In this document: positions 56,091 to 64,000 of the stretch, one piece after another
Position numbering within the stretch: the first letter of the stretch is position 1
Layout: the number at the start of each line of letters is the position of its first letter
Origin: Patiria miniata
Lineage: Eukaryota; Echinodermata; Asteroidea; Valvatida; Asterinidae
Direction of reading: 5' to 3'
Assembly: GCF_015706575.1 (NCBI RefSeq)
Contig: NW_024037064.1
Coordinates: 14,981,606-15,045,605, forward strand
Length of the DNA: 64,000 bases
The notes under the pieces: generated by a model
Database searches by the model: none
The model's input: only the letters and a program-made list of their open reading frames with translations
What the model was told of the DNA's origin: nothing
Position numbers and translations under genes: made by a program

Positions 56091-57668
56091 TCAATACTTC
56101 AAATAGGACCTAAGGTCCGCCGATCCGGCATCCAAAACGAAATGTGCATGTTCCTGGATCAGGTGGCTAAACCAGTCATAAGAAGACCGGGTGGTCTTGT
56201 CACAGCGGGGACACTTGAATTCCACAGGGGACTTATCCTGATGGACTGTCACCCTGTGGCTATTAAGCTCAGACCAAGCCTGGAAAACCTCCTTGCAAGC
56301 AGGAACGCTGCAAGGGATCAAATTTTCTTGGATCCCAGGAAGCTTAAGACTTTTAAGTTTAAGTCTGGCTTTCCTTACTACGGCAACGGTAGGTCCTTTA
56401 AGAACCTCCTGTGGGGCATCAGGGGTCTCGCTACATGTTTCCATGCCCTCAGAGCCCGAGCCGGAAAGTTCCTTCTCGGAAGCAATGCGGAGCACGGGCG
56501 TCAGTGAAGGAGGAGAACTTTTTTTGTGTTGTACTTCCTCATCCGAAGATGAGGAAGAAATTACACGCCTCTTTCTGTTACTTGGTCTTTTCCTGCTGGA
56601 ACCAGCAGGAACCTTTGGGATTTTTCGCTGGCGTTCCAGCAGAAAAGTGTTGCACTCAGGCTCACTGCAAACAATTTGCGGCGGGCCGTTAACATTAGTG
56701 CAATCAGCACAAGAAAGAACAGTGATTTTCCTGTGACCGATGGGGCAGTCACAGGAAATACATAAAGCATCAACCCCGTAGGGTCCAACCTGCGTATTGC
56801 AGGAACTACACCGCACCTTCGGACGGCTAGACAAGCCGTCCTCCGGCGCGGTGCTGTTAAGCTTAGTGGGTGGGGTCTCCCCTACGGTTGACGAGCTAGA
56901 TGGAGATGCATCAGAGGCAGCAGCCTGGGACTCAGGCTCGGCAGGAGTCGACGAAGTCGTCTCCTCCCGCACCACCTGAGCCCAGGTGCGTTTAGGAACT
57001 ACTTTGTTTGCAAAGGAGTTAGGGCACATCTTAAAGTTGTGCCCCTCCTCCCCGCAAACAGTACAGACAACTCGGTTGGGGCACGAGGAAGCCACGTGCC
57101 CCACACCAAGGCACTTATAGCACTTTTCCTGCTTACAGGAATTAGCAAAATGGCCCTGCTGGCCACACTTTGCACAAGTCCTGGGCTGTCCAATGTAGGA
57201 CACCCAGGCATTTCTATTACCAATCCGCATAACGGACGGTATGTTTTTCTTGATCCTCATACGGTACTGCCTAGTACCGTTGAAGATCGTAGGCTCTCCA
57301 GCGTGGGTACAAAACCGACCCTGGAGAACCTCGCCATAGGCACTCAGCAAACGACGAACAATATTGTCGTCGATGCTAAGACAAACATAGTGCATCGTCA
57401 CAATGGCAATGCCATCAAAAGCAATCACCTGACATCCGGGGATGGATGTCAGGGACGGTTGATACGTCTTCGCCAGTTCTGGCGTCTTGAACACAACATC
57501 GAATCGATGCCCTGGCAAAGGCTGGACAGCCGACAGGTGGTCCTTGGCCACAATTCCCAACTTACTAAATTCCGAAAAAACTAGTTTCGGCGTAACTTCG
57601 CCGCCGAACCGCAGCTCGACGGCGCACTCTTTATATCGGAGAGATGGCATCTTGCCTATCTCCGACAA
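56091..57668 (-). CDS. LINE C ORF1, CCHC and C2H2 zinc-finger protein
   Basis: 525 residues from MSEIGKMPSL; an inner Met at residue 7 (57650) aligns with the MPSN start of family A and is an equal candidate. RRM-like half, three CCHC knuckles (CAKCGQQGH.., CYKCLGVGH.., CTVCGEEGH..), a Ser/Pro-rich linker and a Cys-rich module (CSSC ... CISC ... CADC ... C). Two C-terminal C2H2 fingers follow (CSVPAC...H...H and CPRC...H...H), as in family B. Confidence 0.9.
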   Translation of the reverse strand: MSEIGKMPSLRYKECAVELRFGGEVTPKLVFSEFSKLGIVAKDHLSAVQPLPGHRFDVVFKTPELAKTYQPSLTSIPGCQVIAFDGIAIVTMHYVCLSIDDNIVRRLLSAYGEVLQGRFCTHAGEPTIFNGTRQYRMRIKKNIPSVMRIGNRNAWVSYIGQPRTCAKCGQQGHFANSCKQEKCYKCLGVGHVASSCPNRVVCTVCGEEGHNFKMCPNSFANKVVPKRTWAQVVREETTSSTPAEPESQAAASDASPSSSSTVGETPPTKLNSTAPEDGLSSRPKVRCSSCNTQVGPYGVDALCISCDCPIGHRKITVLSCADCTNVNGPPQIVCSEPECNTFLLERQRKIPKVPAGSSRKRPSNRKRRVISSSSSDEEVQHKKSSPPSLTPVLRIASEKELSGSGSEGMETCSETPDAPQEVLKGPTVAVVRKARLKLKSLKLPGIQENLIPCSVPACKEVFQAWSELNSHRVTVHQDKSPVEFKCPRCDKTTRSSYDWFSHLIQEHAHFVLDAGSADLRSYLKY

Positions 57669-58256
57669 GGAAACAAAAAACGAAGGAAAACAAATGCACA
57701 GGCCGGTAAATACTCCTGGTAAAACACCGACCAGTTACCAAAATGATTACTGCAGGATGCAACTGCCACCCTGCAGCAAAAAGAAAAAAGGGACGGTCAG
57801 CAAATTGCTGATCAGTGAGGTATTTAAATATACAAGTGCAAAATGCACAGAGCCTATATATACAAAATGGCGTAAAAGGCAAGGCTTTTTGCCTTTACGC
57901 TTAGACAAAAAACAACAAGAACACAAAATCCCGTAGAGTTACGCACACGAATGCTGTTACGCAACACCACGGGTAACTGAATCAGAAGAAAGGAAAGGCC
58001 GTGCACTGCCCGGCGTGAACAAAAGAAGAGCTGAACAAAGGAATACACTGGCTAATACTGTACTGTGTGTTCAGCCAGCTACAAAAACCCACCCCCAAAA
58101 CCCTCAAAAATACACCCAAAATCCAACAAATTTCAAACGAAAAGTAGACAGACTTCGTCTATGAAATAACCAAAACCCCTGGTAAAAAATTTAACTTTAG
58201 AAAAGCTCTGAAGATTTACTACGCTTCAAGAAAACACGGAGCTTCGGGAAGTCGTG
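57669..58256 (-). other. LINE C 5' UTR stem-loop array
   Basis: CTGCAGG/CCTGCAG stem with a loop containing GCAACTGCC (57750..57776), TCAGCAA/TTGCTGA near 57797..57813, a GTAAAAGGCAA/TTGCCTTTAC stem near 57870..57897, GCCG/CGGC with loop TGCACTGCC near 57996..58014, and a GGCT...AGCC compound stem near 58050..58080. The CTGC loop recurs. Confidence 0.65.
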
Positions 58257-58286
58257 ATGATCTTAGCCAAAAGGGCGAGAAGCGAT
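58257..58286 (-). ncRNA. U2: U2 snRNA 5' part (nt 1-30), unit 6, with a substitution
   Basis: First 30 nt of U2 followed directly by LINE C with no target duplication. The sense strand reads CTCGCCC in place of CTCGGCC at nt ~8-14, a change in a stem I / U6-interacting region that is conserved in the other copies. Confidence 0.92.
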
Positions 58287-58787
58287 AACGATTAATATTA
58301 AAACAATAGCGCGGAAAGGGATTATTCGTCTTGAAATACTGTTTGCTATTGTTCTTCTTATTATTTATTTTTGCCTTTTTTTGTTTCCTGGTGTGAAAAC
58401 AAAAAAAAAGACTCCTGCGCGTCCACCGCAACTCAACGAAACCAGGGGAGAGAGAGATGAGCAAGAAATCTCCGGCTTTCTCAGATTAACAGAGACATAT
58501 ACATTCTTAAAAATATTTCTATCATGCATTTTCATACACCTCGATCATATTTCACCCAAAATCTTGTTGAAAAAATTAATCCAGACAAAAAATGGGATCA
58601 ATGCATCAGTGAGCGAGAGCGTCGGCACTAAATGCCGTACGTACGATGTACCGGGACAAGCATATCAATAGATGGCGCCCTTCAACACTCCCGGTCATCG
58701 CGCCTCGGCGTTTCCCATCTGGGTATTTCTCAGGGCCTGCCAATGGGTCCCACATTAGGGGCGGGGAAATACTTCAGTTTGTCAGTA

Positions 58788-58860
58788 AGCTCCGTGGCCG
58801 AGTGGTTAGAGAGCACATGTAGAAAGTAATAGACCGTGGGTTCGAGTCCCAGCCTGCCGC
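58788..58860 (+). pseudogene. tRNA-like Pol III element, unit 6
   Basis: Identical to the copy at 10791..10863. Confidence 0.6.
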
Positions 58861-59434
58861 TTTCCTTTAATTGCTTGGTTATTGTTTTGTTTTGTTATTT
58901 TTTCACTTACTTATTTCCCCTTTTTGTAATAATTACTATTTTATTTCATTGATTTATTGTTTATTTCGTCATGAAGTTATAAGAAGAAAATTCGAAAGAA
59001 AAGAAAACATTCGTCATACCGTTTTCATTTGCGCTTATAATACTTATGTATCAATATCAATGCGGTCCCGCGGGGAGTTAATTGAAGAGAGAGAAAGAAA
59101 GAAAAGAAACAAACGGGAAACAAATGTCAACGCACCATTATTTGTCCATTTTTGTAACCTTTGGTGAATAAGTCATTCACATTCTACATGAGGCAACATT
59201 TAAGACAATGCATATACATACATGTATGGCTAATGTACTCAGCCGGCCGGCCGGTCACATACGCAGTGCGTAAAATTTTGCATAATGATTAAGTTAAAGG
59301 ACACAGTGGGAATTCTATCTGGAACAGTGTTCTATTGTTTATAAAAAAAATTAGAGAAATTGATTTCGGCTATGAGTGAAGGTAGAGGTGGAGTTAGACA
59401 GGCAGCGACAAATCTCTTTTTTGAAGGTTGTGGT

Positions 59435-59450
59435 GGCTCTGAAAAGAGCC
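59435..59450 (-). terminator. Histone 3' stem-loop, H2A unit 6
   Basis: Identical stem-loop. Confidence 0.97.
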
Positions 59451-59485
59451 TTTTGGGTTTGTGGATGCAAAGTAAGTTCTTTTCT

Positions 59486-59863
59486 TTACTTTGACACTTT
59501 GGCGGTCTTCTTGGGCAGAAGAACTTGCTGGATGTTGGGAAGGACACCACCCTGCGCGATGGTAACTCCGCTCATCAACTTGTTCAACTCCTCGTCGTTG
59601 CGTATAGCAAGCTGCAGATGGCGGGGATTAATTCTCGTCTTCTTGTTGTCTCGTGCAGCGTTTCCGGCCAGTTCCAAGATCTCCGCGGTAAGGTACTCCA
59701 TCACTGCCGCAAGGTAGACCGGTGCACCGGCACCGACACGCTGGGCGTAGTTGCCCTTACGCAGAAATCTGTGAACACGACCCACGGGGAACTGGAGTCC
59801 CGCCCTGGAGGACCTGCTCTTGGCCTTGCTTCTTGCTTTGCCGCTCTTTCCTCGCCCAGTCAT
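59486..59863 (-). CDS. H2A: Histone H2A, unit 6
   Basis: Protein identical to the other H2A copies; stem-loop at 59435..59450. Confidence 0.98.
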   Translation of the reverse strand: MTGRGKSGKARSKAKSRSSRAGLQFPVGRVHRFLRKGNYAQRVGAGAPVYLAAVMEYLTAEILELAGNAARDNKKTRINPRHLQLAIRNDEELNKLMSGVTIAQGGVLPNIQQVLLPKKTAKVSK

Positions 59864-60606
59864 CTTGACAGTATAGTGACAGAAGATGAATGTACTCTGC
59901 AGTAAAGGTGGTGTGTGAATGAACCCACTTGGAAAACACAACACTAGTTATAGCGTTCTGGTGGATTGGCTGAAGCGTGCCAAGTAGCCAATCACGCGAC
60001 ACGGGCGTGCCCGTCGCACGGTTGGGTGCACCGCATCCATTTTGGACGCGGGGGACGAGGGAACAAAAAATTACAACTGTGTCATCGTCGTTCAAAGTAA
60101 TGGAATCACTAGATAAAACACAGAAACATGCAACATTCTTACCTCCATTTTAAGACGTTTTATTGTTATTCCGCCGAAGAAGTCCCATGATCTTTCGACC
60201 AGCCTCCGCACAATGGCAGTGATTCGTTGCTCTCACGCGGCGGTTAAAACTGGCCTCGGTTTCTTGCTAGATATTTGTAACATCCCACAGACGAAATCCT
60301 AATTTATTTTTTAATAGTAACCCACTCAACAAAATGCAAGCACTCGTCCGGAGATTGAAAGAAATGACCAATTGAAAAAGGCTGTGGCATAAATTAAATT
60401 ATGTGTTTACGACGACGACAAGACTCAGGGATTAACTTTAATCGCATTACCTCCCCTCGCCTCACGAAGGGTAAAAGCATATTAAAAAAAAAGAGAGAGA
60501 GTGAAAGGGACACAACAGAATAAAAAAAGGTTAGTTGTAAAACCTAAGAAATGGGCTGATCGGGCGAACTGAGCTGACTGGCAAATCTCTTTTTGGAAAC
60601 TGTGTT

Positions 60607-60622
60607 GGCTCTGAAAAGAGCC
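60607..60622 (-). terminator. Histone 3' stem-loop, H2B unit 6
   Basis: Identical stem-loop. Confidence 0.97.
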
Positions 60623-60648
60623 GTTTGGTTTTGAAGCCTTCAAAATTT

Positions 60649-61017
60649 CTATTTTGAAGTCGTGTACTTGGTGACGGCCTTGGTGCCTTCGCTGACTGCA
60701 TGCTTAGCAAGCTCCCCGGGAAGAAGTAGGCGTACTGCTGTCTGCACTTCACGGCTTGTGATGGTGGACTTCTTGTTGTAGAGAGCGAGGCGAGAAGATT
60801 CGCTGGCGATGCGCTCAAACACGTCGTTGACAAAGCTGTTCATGATGCTCATTGCCTTGCTCGAGATTCCGGTGTCGGGGTGCACCTGTTTCATCACTTT
60901 GTAGATGTAGATGCCGTAGCTCTCCTTGCGACGCCGGTGCCTCTTTTTGTTTGCGCTAACCGGACCCTTAGTATTTCCGGCCTTCTTCTGACCTTTTCCG
61001 CTAACTTTGGGAGCCAT
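60649..61017 (-). CDS. H2B: Histone H2B, unit 6
   Basis: Protein identical to the other H2B copies; stem-loop at 60607..60622. Confidence 0.98.
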   Translation of the reverse strand: MAPKVSGKGQKKAGNTKGPVSANKKRHRRRKESYGIYIYKVMKQVHPDTGISSKAMSIMNSFVNDVFERIASESSRLALYNKKSTITSREVQTAVRLLLPGELAKHAVSEGTKAVTKYTTSK

Positions 61018-61687
61018 ATTGGAGGACTTGGAATGTATCGGATCGTGAGATCGAATGAAAGACCAGCACGTCTTGGCCGGCTTTTATTGTGCACAGCTTG
61101 GATTCTGACCACCCATGCATCGTCCACTTTCCCGCCAGTGACCGCTAACCCATGCGTGAAGAAAGCGGTATGCGTGCATAGTTATACAATGCACGCACGG
61201 CACGACCCCCCCCCCCCCCCTCCCCGGCAAGGGTATTTTTAGCCTTTTTCTCAGACTGACACGTGTATAAGTGTCCTTCTTAAATATTATTGTCTACTGA
61301 ATTTCTGGGAAATAATAAAGTCATCTCCAGCGGAGGGCGAATTAATATGTCGTAGTGCACCAATACTTCTTTAAATGTTGTTTCCCCCTTATGCACCATC
61401 CATTTATAATGAATCATACAATGTAACGCAAAACCGACGAAAATAAGAGAACGAGTACCTGTAATTGTCAAAACAGATAGGAAATATATATCATTATTAC
61501 CATGCCCATAACAATTCAATTTTGCCTGGAACACGTTTCGGATGAGGCATACGTATAGAACCCAAAAAGTGGAATGTATTTGGACAGAATATCAACAATA
61601 ATAATTCGGAAAAAAATCAACGGCCCTTTATTCTTTATTTGAAGGAAAACTCAGGGATTGGACTTAATCTCTCTTTGAAGAAGTAGT

Positions 61688-61703
61688 GGCTCTGAAAAGA
61701 GCC
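61688..61703 (-). terminator. Histone 3' stem-loop, H3 unit 6
   Basis: Identical stem-loop. Confidence 0.97.
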
Positions 61704-61737
61704 GTTAGTTTTATTTCTTTTTGCGCACACAACGTGC

Positions 61738-62250
<513 letters not shown>

Positions 62251-62798
62251 CTAACAATGGGCTATCTTCCGATTGGGTGCTTCGGGGGCCAAGCGGAGAC
62301 GCTTCAGTGATCACGATTTCCGTACGTTGAAAAAGTATAGACGTTAAATTTCAATCGAAAATGCTGCTTTTCCGAGCCTATAGTATTATGAGCCCTCGGC
62401 AACAGAATCCATTTGGGATCGTTGTGACTACAATATTTCTCCCACCCCCTACTTGGGATTAATTGAACCCCAATAAACACCCCCTCCCCCACCCCCTAAA
62501 AGAAAAGTGACAAACATACGGATTTCCCTGGCTGCTGTTTATGTTTGTTTTGTAATAAAGACAATAATCACACACACCCATTCGCGAACAAAATGTCACG
62601 GATCCCTCTATACGTTCCCCGCTATATCCTGAGACGAGCACCCAGTAATTATTACTTAATCGACTTTGACAAAAAATGGAGACCAGACATGTTTTACAGT
62701 GGAAATAGGGAGGGGAAAAGCAACTCTAAGAACACACATGACAAGGACAAGTGAAATCGAGTAAAATCAAGATTCAATCTCTTTTTTGAAATAGTGGT

Positions 62799-62814
62799 GG
62801 CTCTGAAAAGAGCC
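62799..62814 (-). terminator. Histone 3' stem-loop, H4 unit 6
   Basis: Identical stem-loop. Confidence 0.97.
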
Positions 62815-62841
62815 GTTCGGTTTGATTTTTGAATATGGTGT

Positions 62842-63165
<324 letters not shown>

Positions 63166-63653
63166 TCAGTCGGTTGTAGATGATTCAATGGCCATCCCAG
63201 CCCCGGCGAGGCAACTTATAGGACATGCGCGGACGCGATATGAGCATGCGAAGCCATCAACTGTTACGGCGCCCTCTGGCGACCAATCGTGGCAGGAGCA
63301 CTCATCCTGGGAAACAAACAAATCAGAAGCAAAACAAGGGGGAAAAGGGATAACAAATAAGAAAAGGAAGAAGATGCCTAGAAACATATTGCAACGAGAC
63401 TCAAACAATACATTTATAACCAGACACAGAGGGGTCGTGGCCAAGCCTTTTTTTTTTTTTTTTTTTTTTTACACCTTGAACGGAAATCAATGGAAACGCC
63501 AACATCATAATTTAACAAGACTTTACACACTTACTAATATTTACCGTAATTCAATGTGAAAGCCCTGTCACCAAAACGTCAAAAGAAAACGAACCTTTAA
63601 CGACGGGGCACCGTAGTCAGAACCTGTTTTTGTATTAATTTATGTTCCCCGAA

Positions 63654-63812
63654 GGGAGTGGGCCGAATCCCGGATGTACTGCTATACCGGGCCAACCCGT
63701 GGCCGGGACGAGGCAAGCCTCTATTCCACGGCCCAAATCCAAAAATCAGTTTAATATACTGGCTGTTCAATGAACAGCGTTTCAGATATTAAGCTGAAAA
63801 GAACAGATACTA
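63654..63812 (-). ncRNA. U2: U2 snRNA 3' part, unit 6
   Basis: nt 34 to the 3' end, adjoining a second LINE C that runs off the window. Confidence 0.94.
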
Positions 63813-64000
63813 ATTTTTTGGTTTCGGGATCCTCCTAAAGAAGATCCCAGGATAGGGTAGTCACACTACACCTTAGTAAGTGAGGCTACGAGCCTCCCTA
63901 CCCTTTGCCTAATAATTAAACTGACAAACACTTAACACGGACAAGACAAACAAACTGTGTAGCCACGCTACCCACGCGTTACCATGGTAGGGTACGACCC
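63813..64000 (-). mobile_element. LINE family C, second copy (3' end only in window)
   Basis: 188 bp identical to 52083..52270, joined to U2 nt 34 in the same way. The element continues beyond the window. Confidence 0.9.

Larger units (their letters stand above)
52083..58256 (-). mobile_element. Keno-like LINE, family C (full length)
   Basis: 6,174 bp, both ORFs open. Proteins differ clearly from A and B, yet the last ~90 bp at the 3' end match family A almost base for base. Joined to U2 nt 34 at the 3' side and nt 30 at the 5' side, with no target duplication. Confidence 0.92.

Overview
This window is from an animal nuclear genome. It covers part of a tandem array whose ~5.6 kb unit carries the four core histone genes and one U2 snRNA gene. 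H4, H3, H2B and H2A all lie on the minus strand in that transcriptional order. They are intronless, and each complete gene ends in the same perfect histone stem-loop. H3 is the replication-dependent H3.2 type. H4 has Cys at residue 73 instead of the usual Thr, a state I associate with sea urchins, and the H2A N-terminus is also sea-urchin-like. I therefore lean towards an echinoderm or near relative, without certainty.

Layout: unit 1 (1-3990, cut by the window edge and carrying an internal deletion), LINE A copy 1 (3991-10237), unit 2 (10238-15810), a short element D (15811-16206), unit 3 (16207-21760), LINE A copy 2 (21761-28007), LINE B (28026-34682), unit 4 (34683-40259), LINE A copy 3 (40260-46505), unit 5 (46506-52082), LINE C (52083-58256), unit 6 (58257-63812), and the 3' end of a second LINE C (63813-64000). 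The histone proteins are identical in all copies, which points to strong homogenisation. Unit 1 is the outlier: it has lost 797 bp, most of H4 and the upstream part of the H3 promoter.

Every one of the six U2 genes is interrupted at the same place (U2 nt ~30-35). The insertions are non-LTR retrotransposons with an apurinic-type endonuclease, a YADD reverse transcriptase and a CCHC zinc-knuckle ORF1. This matches the U2-specific Keno lineage of the Tx1/L1 group. They lie in the U2 sense direction, so the U2 promoter and the first 30-52 nt of U2 precede each element. Three distinct full-length families (A, B, C) and a fourth short one (D) share the site. A and B are stacked in one U2 gene.

The least expected signal is RNA structure in the LINE untranslated regions. 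There is a 5' array of stem-loops whose stems differ but whose loops keep CTGC (GCAG in the sense strand), a 3' array of small alternating hairpins in A and C, and a 3'-terminal fold preserved in all four families with changed base pairs. I have not found these described and propose them as the main observation to test.
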